Part shown: one piece after another, positions 1 through 9,456 of the stretch
How the letters are laid out: every line of letters begins with the position of its first letter
How positions within the stretch are numbered: position 1 is the first letter of the stretch
Source: Hymenopellis radicata
Taxonomy: Eukaryota > Basidiomycota > Agaricomycetes > Agaricales > Physalacriaceae
Assembly: GCA_015501595.1 (NCBI GenBank)
Contig: JADNRX010001044.1
Span: forward strand, 1-15,679
DNA: 15,679 nucleotides
Direction of reading: 5' to 3'
The notes under the pieces: model-generated
The model's database searches: none
Told to the model about the DNA's origin: nothing
The model's input: the letters and a program-made list of their open reading frames with translations, nothing else
Made by a program: the position numbers and the translations under genes

Positions 1-12
1 AAAACTGCGACG

Positions 13-1156
13 ATGAGCTCGACTGAATCCAAGTCACGATCGTATGTTTAGCGTCGCGTGGATCGGTGCTTGCAAAGTACAAACGAATTCGTGCTCGCTG
101 CACTGCAGGCACTCTACCCCGATGGTGATGACTCTGCGCCGTCGTTTTCCTCGTCTTTCATGCAAAGCGGGGCGACGTTAACAAAACTACTGCTCTCTTT
201 TTAATTGGTGGCAAAGCATTGTGGACCAAAGAGCTCGAGGTTGCGCTGAAGGAGCACGCATGCGACTTTTTGGTGCACTCGTTCAAAGATGTGCCTACGA
301 TCTTACCGGAGGGATGCATGATAGGCGCCGTCATGGAACGTGTTGACCGGCAGACAGTCTGATTATCAAAAGAGCAAGGAAGGCGTGTGGAAACATTGGA
401 TGATCTCCCAGCCGTAGTGTCGTGGGTACTGGCAGTATCAGACGCATTGCCCAGCTCAAACGCAAATACCCCAACCTTCAGTTCCAGGATTGTGTGAGTC
501 TACTGTTCGTTCTTATCACAGCAGCAATCTAACAGCAATACACGTAGCGAGGCAACATGCAAGTGCATCATCCTTCAAGGCGCGCTCATCTGATCTTTGT
601 TTGCAGTGACACTCGACTGGCCAAGCTCGATGCTGAGGACGGGCCATACGCTGCCATCATCCTCGCTAAAGCTGGCCTTGTTCGCCTCAACGCCACTCAC
701 CGTATTGCCGTCGACCTCACTCCACCCGTTCTTTTCCACGCTGTTTCTCAGGGCGCTCTCGCCGTCGAGATCCGCACAGATGACCCCGAGGCACTTCGTC
801 TTTGCCAGACTATCACGCATAAGCCATCGCATATACGGTGCTTTGCCGAGCGAGCTGTCTGCGCGTCCTTGGAGGGCGGATGTAGTGTTCCAGTGGGTGT
901 AGACTCCAGTTACGAGGACGGCGTGCTGAACCTGACTGGATGCGTCACGTCCTTGGAGGGCACTAAGCACGTAGAGTATTCCTTGAAGGAGAAGGTGGAC
1001 ACTATCGAGGAGAGTGAGGAGGTAGGTACAGCGATGGCGAGAAAGCTGATTGACATGGGCGCGAAGAAGATTTTGGAAGAAATTTCTGTGGACAAGATGA
1101 AAAGGGCAAAGGAGGCTGAAAAGATTGAGCAAGCTGCTGCCGCTGCGACGTCTTAG
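13..1156 (+). CDS. hem3: Porphobilinogen deaminase (hydroxymethylbilane synthase), 3 exons, with apparent indels
   Basis: This enzyme polymerises four porphobilinogens into hydroxymethylbilane in heme synthesis, in the cytosol. Exons are 13-493, 548-558 and 607-1156; the second intron (559-606) is GC-AG. Family signatures read in order: [11 protein letters not shown] near the N-terminus, [32 protein letters not shown], the junction-spanning [25 protein letters not shown], and GGCSVPV, whose Cys (codon 881-883) is the dipyrromethane-cofactor attachment residue. Exon 1 does not stay in one frame. Conserved residues are recovered only by assuming single-base indels near 47-49, 74-76, 88-89, 169-172, 347-348, 368-371 and 414; the net correction then makes the exon exactly divisible by three and predicts about 348 aa, a normal fungal length. 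I read this as sequence error, not decay. The start is the first ATG matching fungal N-termini, so the gene is probably complete. Confidence 0.93.
559..606 (+). other. GC-AG intron in hem3 (GCAAGT donor)
   Basis: The donor is GCAAGT and the acceptor TTTGCAG. Joining 558 to 607 gives the conserved deaminase stretch [12 protein letters not shown] in frame. The nearest GT (in CAAGTGC) would place a stop straight after the junction. The ATG at 557 is therefore exon-intron boundary sequence, not a start. Confidence 0.85.
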
Positions 1157-1532
1157 AAGTATATACTAGATTGTATGATTATCTATAAAGTGCTATGAGT
1201 GTATTCAACTTGCCTCGACCACCATCACTGGTTTCTGTCCCTTTTTCGTCTTCTTTCTTATTCAGGCAACGACTAAATCGTCCTTGTAGACTTATATCTA
1301 CGCGGCATTTTACTGTTCTGATGTAGTTTACAGGCCAGTCATTCCTCCAGCGTACCGACTCTGAAACGACCGACGACTCGCCTTGGATCTGGCCTTACGA
1401 CACCTGTAGACGAACATCTCCCGCTTTCGAGAACATCCATGCTCGCTCTTTGCTCAACTAGATTTGGAGTCATCGGACCTCCAAGTTCGGACAAGCTCCA
1501 CAATGTGCCCCGCTCCTTCAGAAAGACCTATC
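1157..1532. other. Intergenic region and uncertain 5' part of the next gene
   Basis: No clear gene is visible. The first 100-150 bases after the hem3 stop are AT-richer and probably its 3' UTR. From about 1330 onward, short open stretches exist in more than one frame, with Ser/Pro/Thr-rich translations, so part of this could be 5' coding sequence of the next gene disrupted by indels. I cannot fix a start there. Confidence 0.3.
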
Positions 1533-2743
1533 GATGTCCCTAGCGTATAGGATAGAGACAGCGAGTAGCTTTGGAAAGGAACCCTCGTCGACTGCGGTAT
1601 GGAGTTTTGTTATATTGCCCTTACGCTGCTCATCATCAATGCCGACGACAACAGGATAGAAACGCGTCTTTTGCGAATGAAATCATACCTCTCAACTGTC
1701 CACCGATGGAGCGGTACTCGTCAACGTCGCCCAGTGGAGAATCCCTCCGATCTCAGAAGAGGAACTGGAATTACCCTCAACCCATCGATGCCTGCGCCCG
1801 AGCCAAAAGATCAGATTCAGGATGAAGACTATCTATCTGAAGAAGATTTGCACATATTCCCGGCCGAGCTAGGAGTTGGGACCGAGTTCTCCATTTCCAC
1901 CTCTGATGATGCCTTGCTTGAGAGCTCACTCATGGACTCGCCTACTATCAGCTACAGTCTTTTCTCGTTTACCGAACATGTAAGCCTTTCCTTCTTCTTA
2001 TATGCATTCATTCGATCCATAGGTTTGTAGAGCTCCCTTCGACGGCCTCACGATCGTTCATTTTCTGTAACTGCTGTCAAGGACCTGGATGTTGCCAACC
2101 TGGACGCAGACGATGAAGCTAGCGAAGTTCGTGTATATTTACGATCCCTAAACGCTTTTTCTTATCCCCTTCGCTAAGGCTGAAGACATTCAATCGAAAT
2201 CCAAGAAATCTATTCTACGCGAAATCACTCTCTTCGATACTGCCCAGTTTCTTTTTGATGACGTCTTTGTCTTGCGCTTCCTCACACTCTCTCAAACGGA
2301 TTTTGTCAATCTCCTTCCCAAGGCGCTTCTCTTTCTTCCATGGTATACGCTCGTGGGCGGAAGTCATTGTTCTCTTTCCTCAATACCTTGAAACTGTCGC
2401 TTTCTCTACCGGCTACATCTCGTCGCCTCCTCGTGGAATTCGCCGATACGCGCATTGGGCTGATTGCGCTCTGGCACATGTATTGCTCTTCCTTTTGGTG
2501 GTGGTGATGATTGTACGAGGACCCCAATAGTTTTCCAGTATTATTCGGACAAGCGACATATTCGTGGATGGATTTTAGTTCGACGAGAGAGTGCCGTTAG
2601 GGATGGATGACCGGCAGTCGTTGTATGTTGTGGTCAAGGAATTAGTTAGCGACGTGCAGTTGAGGAGGAGCGAGGGCAATTTCTTTGTCGTGGGTCCCGA
2701 CGAGGCTGCTTTGGACCATGAATCCGATGTGGACGAGTCTTGA
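1533..2743 (+). CDS. Unrecognised protein with acidic/Ser-rich N-terminal part and two hydrophobic segments; frame broken
   Basis: I do not recognise the family. The 3' half is well supported: an exon ending at 1979 (codes DEDYLSEEDLHIF and TISYSLFSFTEH), intron 1980-2030, exon 2031-2126, intron 2127-2178 (GTTCGT donor), exon 2179-2512, intron 2513-2578, last exon 2579-2743. The third of these reads SILREITLFDTAQFLFDD and a hydrophobic LLPKALLFLPWYTLVG. It then continues only after a net one-base shift near 2352-2358, into EVIVLFPQYLETVAFSTGY, RRYAHWADCALAHVLLFLL and, across the last intron, FDERVPLGMDDRQSLY. The C-terminus is acidic. The two hydrophobic stretches suggest a membrane protein. 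The first exon is uncertain: an ATG at 1533 is one candidate, with frame changes before 1800. The start is a guess; the C-terminal half is firmer. Confidence 0.5.
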
Positions 2744-3091
2744 GCGCTTTGACTTTTACCTTTCCGTGTTTTTACCTCTTTTTCGTTCTGTTTGAGAATT
2801 TTATAATGTGATATCGCCGAATTTCTTGCATAACCAATGTGACGGACTCGATGCCGAGATAGCATACTTACGCGTAGCCGGCACAGGCGCGATTGCAAAA
2901 GTCAGTTTGAATGATGTTCTTTAGCAGAGGGTTCAACGTTCAACGTTCAACATCAATGTGTTATGAAGAGAAAATGATACACTCCTCGTATTCAGCGTTC
3001 CAACAAAGCGTGCCGCAAAGGTCATATTACAACTGTACGGTACGTTACAAGGAAGTGAGTGGTGAGGAGGTCTAGGTGTCCATATGACGAG
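2744..3091. other. Convergent intergenic region
   Basis: This lies between two genes that end facing each other, so it should hold both 3' UTRs and their polyadenylation signals. Open frames here are short and look like nothing known. The one structural feature is the GTTCAAC triplet repeat at 2931-2951. Confidence 0.5.
2931..2951. repeat. Three perfect tandem copies of GTTCAAC
   Basis: A 7-bp unit is repeated three times without mismatch, in the convergent 3' intergenic region between gene 2 and Mia40. No function can be assigned. Confidence 0.9.
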
Positions 3092-3794
3092 CTATGAGCT
3101 TGGAGAGGGCGCGTCTTGTTTCTTTTTGGGTGCGGGTGCAGATTCCGGGGGAGCGACAGGTTCCTCGCTGTCGGGTTTAGTGGCAGATTCTTCATCGTCA
3201 TCGTCATCCATAAGTTCTGTACAACGATGAGTTGAGAGTACGGGATACACATGTGGAAAACTTGCCTTGAGAATAGACATCCGGATGTTCCCTAAAGCAG
3301 TTCTGCATACCTTGGAACTTTTCTACGCAGTTGATGCCTTTTGGCTCGGCGTCAGAATGGACGAAGCACGAGAATGCCTCGCGAAATTCTGGTCCACATG
3401 GTCCATGGGCCATACCACCAAGACATGGGCAGTCCCAATTTATTTCGCCAGTTTCGGGGTTGTACGCGCCTCCGCCTCCACCGCCTTCCTTCTCTTCCTC
3501 CTCCTCTGACTCTGCTTCAGCTGGAACGGGTGTGGCCTCTGCTGGGGCATTTTCATATTTTATAGGTGCGACTGTAGTGGCAGCGGGTGCTGAAGCTAGG
3601 GAAAGGCCAATGTTAAGCTTATTCGGAGAGCAAGGAGATGACTAACGAGAGTCGAGAGCGAATGTGGGTACACTGAATGCTAGTGCTGCAGCCGAAAGGC
3701 CAACAGTGAGTCCAATACGAAAGCGGGGAGTCTTGGATGCCCCGGAAGCCGTATGCAAGCAGCGACGAAGAGGCAGACGCGTTAGACGGTACAT
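3092..3794 (-). CDS. mia40: Mia40/CHCHD4-type mitochondrial intermembrane-space import oxidoreductase, 3 exons
   Basis: Mia40 oxidises and traps cysteine-motif proteins entering the intermembrane space, working with Erv1. Exons on the minus strand are 3794-3647, 3595-3266 and 3216-3092, giving 200 aa with no frame break. The N-terminus ([17 protein letters not shown]) is an Arg-rich presequence, followed by a hydrophobic segment at about residues 28-46, as in inner-membrane-anchored fungal Mia40. An acidic and Gly-rich linker leads to WDCPCLGG, the redox-active CPC (about residue 105), then the twin CX9C pair ([11 protein letters not shown] and [11 protein letters not shown]). The tail is acidic ([10 protein letters not shown]) and ends Lys/Pro/Ser-rich. 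The second intron is GC-AG. It is divergent from the Ser/Pro-rich gene, with 132 bp between start codons. Confidence 0.95.
3217..3265 (-). other. GC-AG intron in mia40 (GCAAGT donor)
   Basis: On the minus strand the donor is GCAAGT and the acceptor GTACAG. Using it joins DVYSQ to [10 protein letters not shown] in frame. The adjacent GT (in AAGTTT) would give a stop four codons later and lose the acidic tail. Confidence 0.8.
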
Positions 3795-3926
3795 GATGGT
3801 CGAAAGTGTGATGGGGTAACACGTGATGGGGTAAGCATGAGCCAAACAAGTGCCAAACAGAGACACAGCCACGGTAGCTGCAATTGTTCTCCGAGTCCAG
3901 TTGACAGCTTTGTCCTTCCGTCCATC
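3795..3926. promoter_or_regulatory. Short divergent promoter shared by mia40 and the Ser/Pro-rich gene
   Basis: Only 132 bp separate the two start codons, so the core promoters must overlap or be bidirectional. ATGATGGGGTAA-like sequence occurs twice in tandem around 3810-3838 (tgatggggtaa). No TATA box was seen. Confidence 0.5.
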
Positions 3927-6900
3927 ATGGACAACGCGCTACCCCCTCCGTTCTCTCGCCGTCGTGTACCGCGACAGCCAAATACCTCACTCGGAGCCTC
4001 TCAGGCAGGACCGTCACGGCTCCCAGAGTTCTCCAGTACCAATGTTGATCTCAATTTGACCGACGAGCCGTCCCGCAACTTGCTCTCCACATTCTCCTCT
4101 ATGGACATTGATACCCCAATTTCTATAGTCGAGGATACCCCAGCCCAACGTCTAAGGGCAATCATGAGTAGAATGCCTCCAGATACCTCTGCACGAGCAG
4201 ACGCGCCACCTGCTTCGCCCTCGGACCGGGATTCGGACTTTGATCCTCCCAATCTTGCTTCCTCCACGGCTAGCTCCTACAAAGGCTCGCTCAAAGGCCT
4301 AATCAGTCGCGCCTTGCGCCCACCCGGCGATACTCCTCAGAAAGACAAGGGACGCCGCCGTCGAAATAGCATCGACACCAGTGAAGTGGAGAGCAGTCCC
4401 AGAGTTCAAAAGGTCAGACAAGAACGCGCTGGCGCCAAGGGAAAGAGAAAAAGTCACAGTGATGAGGAGGTCGACGGCAGTACGCTTCAAGTTGTTCATT
4501 ATCAGCGACACCTGTCACTGACCATACGTTGCTAGAGACACCTGCTGCCATCTATGATCTATTCAACGAGCGCACGCCCAATATCAGCCTCGATGTTCAT
4601 GCCCTAAACTCCTCTCAGGCCACTCCTCCAGCGGCTACCAGCACTCCCCAGCAACAATCACTTCAGTCTTTAAATTCATACCTTCATGCCCATTCCAGTA
4701 CGACATCACCATCTAATCCTGGTCGGCTTCCACTAACCGTCGTCTACCAGACCTCTTGGACCAGGACTCTGACATGCAACGCAACCTGGAAGGTTTGGAT
4801 AGCGAAGACGATGGCCCTCCCCTACTACAATTCCCTGGCCCGAAGAAAACGATTGACCCCCAAGGAACCATTCGCCCTCGTAATGCTGAGCGTTCCAAAT
4901 CATCTCCTACTCACACTACCATTATTGCCAATCACCACGCGACACCCGATGAGCATGATCCCATCAGCCGACACTCAGCAAGCTCACCCACTCTGCATCG
5001 GCAGTCACCTACACTACACAGACCGTCCCGCATACCTGTCTCCCCTTCCCGCACCCGCCATGGCAGTACAGCGTCCATCAGCTCAAGAGAATCACATTCG
5101 GATCGTACGCACGTTGCTTTTTCTTTTCCGCGCTGTGTACTTACCGGTTATAGATGAGCCTCCAACACATGAAATGAACGGTTCCCGCGAGCAGGACTTG
5201 GAGCGTCAATGGAATAAATCACGCTCTAGAACTCTTTCCAAGCCAACTCCTAACTCAACTCATGTACGTTCTCGTACATATAGCCAGTCGACGGATCCAC
5301 GGTCTTCACCATTACCTTCTCCTGGGCACAGGCAAAATAGACTGTCTATTTCGAGTTCGCGCTCCTCGTCGTCAGCCAGTTCTCGAGATGACGAAATGGA
5401 ACTCGAGGCCGAAGTCGAAGCAGTGGTTCAACATGAACGTGAACGCAACTGGAACTCCAACCATCCGACTTGGCATCTACAATCACTCACACATAGTCGT
5501 CCAAGCTCTCCGATACCGCATTCACCTTCAGCCTCGACTTCGACACACTCTCATACGTCTTATTTCGATGTCAAGAGTAACCACTTGCGCCCTCCTTCTC
5601 GTATCCAGTCTCCTCAGACTTCAAAGTCCCCTTCCCCTCGACCTCACTCTATTCATGGAGGTACCGTTTCTCCCTCACCTTCACCGTCACCTTCACCTTC
5701 TCGATCGCAACGTCCTCGACCGATAAGCTTCCCAGCACGCCCTACTTCTCCTCTGCCTCCCATTGCAACGATCTCTCCCCCATCTCTGCGGCCTCGCAGT
5801 GGAACCCCTTCGGTTCTGAAGCGTACCTCAACAGAACCTGAAATCTCTCCTCGTAATGGTCGATTACGTGCAACGTCGTCGGTATCTGTAATACCAACGA
5901 GCAGTCCGAAGATCTCGCCGCGTACTGGAACACCGGTCTCGGCCAAAGGAAGTCACTCTGCCAAGTCACCATTTTCTACCACCATAAGAAGCGGTCAGAA
6001 TAGAAAGGCAAACGGAAGCTATGAGGGGGAAACCACAGGTCCGTAAGCTCTAGTAATCAGTGACCTCACGCTGACTCGTACCGAAGATACAGATCACGAA
6101 GATATTCCTGAAGACCATACGCCAACTTTGAAGCCACTCGCGCCGTTACCAGTGGAATCACCCGAGGGAGGACGGAAATCTTCTCCGCGACATCATACTT
6201 CTATCGATGAGGCCAGACTGCGAAAGGCTGTCGGTTCTATTCACTCACCTCCTGCATCTTCACCATCACCATCATCAGCCCCTTCTACCCCTCCAACGCC
6301 TCCAACAGCCTTGCCTTTATTTGACTCCCCAGCCACTCCACCCAAGATATCCTTTTCCAAATCTGACTTTCAGACCCCGTCACCACCGGCTGGATTACCG
6401 GCACTTCCTGGACCTCCGTCATCGTCAGACGAGGATACCCACAAGTTTGGTTCGCTAGACACCGCTACGAAGACACCACGTCCGCCAGGCGGTTGGGCTT
6501 ACACTCCGGCGCGTCCTAATCCTCTATTAAGAACCAGCTCCTTACCGACGGATGATGAGAATGTCTCGGATCATAGTGCATCGACTCCTATGAATACAAC
6601 ACCTTTGTCGAGAGCTCAATCGCTACCAGCACAAACACCTGCTCCACCAGGCGGCTGGCTTATGACCCCTGCTCAGAAAAAAAGTGTGCGGTTTGACCAT
6701 GGACAAGAATCTGAAGTGTCGACTGGGCAAGATTCAGAATCCCATATGGACTCTCAAGCCATCACTGACGCTGAGGAGCCTTCCGTTCGGAAAGAGAACG
6801 GTATCTTAAAACCATCTGCTCTTGTGAACACAGACGTGCAAGTTGCTGGACCGTCCAGCCCTCCTGCTTCACCCTCGAAGTCTCGGAGGCAGGCCAGGAT

Positions 6901-7793
6901 TCGCATAGTGGATGAGTACGGTAGAGAGGATATCTCTCAGGATGCATCCTTGTCTCGAAACAAGAGAGAGGACACGCCTAGGCGTAGTTCTATTCGCATT
7001 GTTGATGCTATGGGCCGCGTCGTGGAAGATAGTGTTATTGAGCCGGAAACGGAGGTTGACGAGTCTTTCGTTGCTCCAAAGTCGCGTACTGAAGGCATGG
7101 CGCGTATGCAGACTGGGCTCACTCGATTGGAACAGTTATTCGACACTGAGTTGGACCGGTGAGTACCAGCATTGGTTTCATTGAACGCGATTATTGAGCC
7201 CATCTTGTAGAACCCAGTCTCCAATCGATGTGAACCGCATTTCAGAGCTAGAGCAGGCTTCAAGTAACTCACGGAGGCAACGTCGAAAACTCAAGTCCGA
7301 TATGGATGCTAATTTACGTGCGGTGCGAAAAAGCATGAATGAGGTTATGTCTGTCATGGTATGTTTTCTTTTATCATCTCTCAATCTCCAACTCACTGCG
7401 TTTGCAAGGAGTCTTCGCCTCAAGTTCATGCTAAGAAGAGTGAACATCCCAAGTTCTCGTTTGGGAGATGGGCGGCCTGGATCACCATTGGTGTTTTAAT
7501 ACAGATCGTACTTCTGTGGGTCATGTACAGGTTAGCAGTTAATATTCCACTTTCAACGTTCGAGAAACTGACAACGTGTTTCAAGCATGACACTGGCCCG
7601 TGCTTACGAACTCTTCTTGACGACCTACTATGATCCTTTCTCTCCTGAGCTTTACATGTATCAGCCTCAATCTGCTTATGCCGGTTCCACCTCTTTCACC
7701 GGCGGTGTGCTCGGGAAGACGGCAATTTTCTTCCGCAAGCTGTGGGAGACGTTGGTTCAACCTTCCCATGCCGTTATGTGGGGGACTTCCTGA
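3927..7793 (+). CDS. Large Ser/Pro-rich disordered protein with one C-terminal transmembrane helix, 7 exons
   Basis: Exons are 3927-4479, 4536-5104, 5154-6038, 6087-7158, 7211-7358, 7409-7530 and 7586-7793; all phases agree after one missing C at 4718-4719, giving about 1185 aa. I do not recognise the family. The first ~1000 residues are low-complexity Ser/Pro/Arg with SP-repeat tracts. They contain a basic stretch (GRRRRNS), two PPGGW..TPA motifs, two IRIVD motifs and a KSVRF sequence resembling a PP1 docking site. A more ordered, helix-prone region follows (RTEGMARMQTGLTRLEQLF to SRRQRRKLKSDMD), then a single hydrophobic helix (WAAWITIGVLIQIVLLWVMY, about residues 1093-1112) and a ~70-residue C-terminal tail. 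A long N-terminal domain facing cytoplasm or nucleoplasm and a short lumenal tail would fit an ER or nuclear-envelope protein; that is inference. The start at ATGGACAAC is preferred over an in-frame ATG at 3837, which lies close to the mia40 promoter. Confidence 0.8.
5660..5705 (+). repeat. CCTTCA-type hexanucleotide microsatellite inside coding sequence
   Basis: Degenerate CCTTCA/CCGTCA hexamers encode alternating Ser-Pro. The tract is in frame, so length changes by whole units would alter the linker without breaking the protein. Confidence 0.7.
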
Positions 7794-7982
7794 AATCTTA
7801 CGGCGCTCTTGGTTACCTATGTTCTTGTTTATATGGTGTTGTTTCAGTCTCTGTATGATTAAAATGTACGTCGTGCACTCGTCGTGCATATTTCGTTGCG
7901 TTCAGTTGAATAATAGACCTCCGGAAGTTTTAGGCGCTTTTGGGCCGTTTCTTGTTTCTTCGTGCCAGCTGATTGATGATCG

Positions 7983-8018
7983 TATTCAGTATTCAGTCGA
8001 ACGGGCCTTGAACGGGCC
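7983..8018. repeat. Two adjacent short direct duplications
   Basis: TATTCAG is repeated twice in tandem at 7983-7996. It is followed directly by two copies of GAACGGGCC at 7999-8007 and 8010-8018, two bases apart. Confidence 0.85.
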
Positions 8019-8054
8019 CCTCCTCGCCGTGAAAGAGGTCCGGGTGCTGTAGGT

Positions 8055-8077
8055 GGTGCATGCACAAGCAATGCACC
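8055..8077. repeat. Perfect 7-bp inverted repeat with 9-nt loop
   Basis: GGTGCAT at 8055-8061 pairs with ATGCACC at 8071-8077. It could be a protein-binding palindrome or a short hairpin; the stem is too short to call a terminator or RNA. Confidence 0.6.
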
Positions 8078-8230
8078 CTTAAAGGTGCTGCAGCTATCAA
8101 GACTCCCAGAGACTGCCGACTCTTCCGGTTGTTGATTCAACTTGAATAGGACACGAGTAGTGCACGTTGTCCACGCGAGACAGAGCGCTGACTTGGCGCT
8201 GACGATACTGGTCCTGATTACTCTGACAAC

Positions 8231-8267
8231 GGTTGGAATCCTTTGGAATCTTTTGGAATCTGCAGAA
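8231..8267 (+). promoter_or_regulatory. Step-type heat-shock-element-like array (GAA units every 10 bp)
   Basis: TTGGAATC occurs three times at an exact 10-bp spacing, placing GAA at 8236, 8246 and 8256, with a fourth GAA at 8265. The known step-type element for Hsf1 is nGAAn units in the same orientation separated by 5 bp, which the first three units match. It sits about 320-350 bp upstream of the secreted-protein start. Function is inferred from pattern only. Confidence 0.45.
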
Positions 8268-8371
8268 TCTGATGCGGATTCGCGTAACCCACGCGTTCGC
8301 AACGTGTGTATAATATGTTCAACCATTTTCTAGAACCGAGGGTCACCGAAAAAGTTCCGTGGCCGGAATCA

Positions 8372-8379
8372 TTTAAAAG
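8372..8379 (+). promoter_or_regulatory. TATA-like element of the secreted-protein gene
   Basis: TTTAAAAG lies about 205 bp upstream of the start codon and is followed by a strongly pyrimidine-rich stretch, a layout seen at highly expressed fungal genes. The distance implies a leader of roughly 150 nt or more. Confidence 0.35.
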
Positions 8380-8582
8380 GCAGACCACCCGCACAAGAAA
8401 TTCCCCATCTTCAGCTTGAGCTCTGTTGACGTCTTGACGGCGAATCACTTCTTTCCCTTCAGTCTTCTTTCATTTGCAACCTCTGTTCAATTTCTCGCAG
8501 CTAGCCTGCCCATTACAGTTCACCCCTTCTAAACAATCCCCGTTTAACGCACTCCCTTTTTTGTGAACTCGTATTTTCCGAA

Positions 8583-9456
8583 ATGGTTCAAATCACCTCC
8601 CTCGCTGTCTTCGTCACCCTCTTCACGAGCTTTGTTGCGTCTGCTCCCGTTGCCATCCGTGCCAAGAGCTCCAAGAGCTCCAGCTGCACGGTCGATACCA
8701 CGGACACCACTGCTACCGACGCCATTGACAACGCTGCTACAGGTGCTGCCGCTGCAACAGGATCTTTCACTCTTCTCGAGTATGTCCGTTTCCTTAAAAA
8801 TACGAGTCGTCCTCATTTTTTTTTTCTTTAGCTACGCCGACTTCCAGATCTCCGACGGTGTTGCTGGAGATGCGGCGGCCGAGGCCAACGCCGTCTTCGT
8901 CGGTGAGCATCTTGCCCTTTAGCCTCCTCGTTCTGCGTCTGAACCATTTCTTCAGATCCTTTCGCCGGTGTCGACCTTTCCACCTTGGATGATTCCGTCG
9001 CTGTAAGTTTCATACCCTTTCTGCTTTAGTACGCACTGACGACTCCCGTGCAGGATGACATGGAGACCATGCGTCAAGCCGCCGAAGCTGCTGAGACCGA
9101 CGACTTCAACCCTGCCATTGATGCCGCTTCGGGCGCCGCAGCCGACGCTCTCCAGGTCGGAAAGATCAAGAACAAGGTCTTGAAGCTCACCGGCGAAGTT
9201 CAAGTCTTGAACATCAAGGTGAGCATTCTAGTCACCCTGCCCTTGGAACTCTTTGATTAACGCGTTATGCTAGATTGCCAAGGCCGCTGCTGCCGGTGAC
9301 GACACGTCTTCCCTAGAGTCCAAGGTGGCCGCTGAACAGTACGTTGCTCCCACATCGACGCGAGCGTCTCTGACATCTTGTGATAGGAAGAAACTCGATA
9401 CCAACATTGCTACTGATAAGGCCAGTGCAGGGGATGCTTCTCAGTCGGTGGTCTGA
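8583..9456 (+). CDS. Small secreted protein of unknown function, 6 exons
   Basis: Exons 8583-8779, 8832-8902, 8956-9002, 9054-9218, 9274-9338 and 9387-9456 join cleanly to 204 aa. The N-terminus MVQITSLAVFVTLFTSFVAS is a signal peptide, with likely cleavage after the Ala-Ser-Ala around residue 20. The mature protein is Ala/Asp/Thr/Lys-rich and hydrophilic and probably helical; its only cysteine is near the N-terminus (SSCTVD), so it is not a cysteine-knot effector or hydrophobin. A basic, heptad-like stretch (KIKNKVLKLTGEVQVLNIK) precedes an Ala-rich C-terminal part. It resembles small secreted proteins I associate with agaricomycete secretomes, but I cannot name a family. The short exons, spread over many introns, are typical of this type of gene. 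Confidence 0.88.

Larger units (their letters stand above)
7794..8582. other. Long intergenic region: 3' UTR, small repeats and upstream region of the secreted-protein gene
   Basis: No gene could be supported in this stretch. It contains tandem duplications at 7983-8018, a 7-bp inverted repeat at 8055-8077, a 10-bp-phased GAA array at 8231-8267, a TATA-like TTTAAAAG at 8372-8379, and a pyrimidine-rich leader from about 8400 to the start codon at 8583. Its length, against 130-350 bp elsewhere in the window, suggests an elaborate promoter for the secreted-protein gene. Confidence 0.6.

Noticed and set aside
575..1132. 185-codon open frame on the minus strand
   Set aside because: It lies fully antisense to hem3 exon 3, whose plus-strand translation has the enzyme's conserved motifs. 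The minus-strand translation resembles nothing and shows no start context.
13..1156. hem3 as a decayed pseudogene
   Set aside because: The breaks are single-base and mostly at homopolymers, the catalytic and cofactor-binding motifs are intact, and exon lengths balance once corrected. Other essential genes in the window show the same errors.
5653..5972. Minus-strand open frames rich in Gly/Glu/Arg opposite the Ser-Pro tract
   Set aside because: They are the complement of the low-complexity CCTTCA repeat; the plus strand carries the spliced gene.
7859..8326. 155-codon minus-strand open frame in the long intergenic region
   Set aside because: The translation is low in recognisable structure, it overlaps the repeats and the phased GAA array, and no splice or start context supports it.
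8544..8816. Frames overlapping the first exon of the secreted-protein gene on both strands
   Set aside because: They run through the intron or opposite the signal peptide; the spliced plus-strand model is coherent through six exons.
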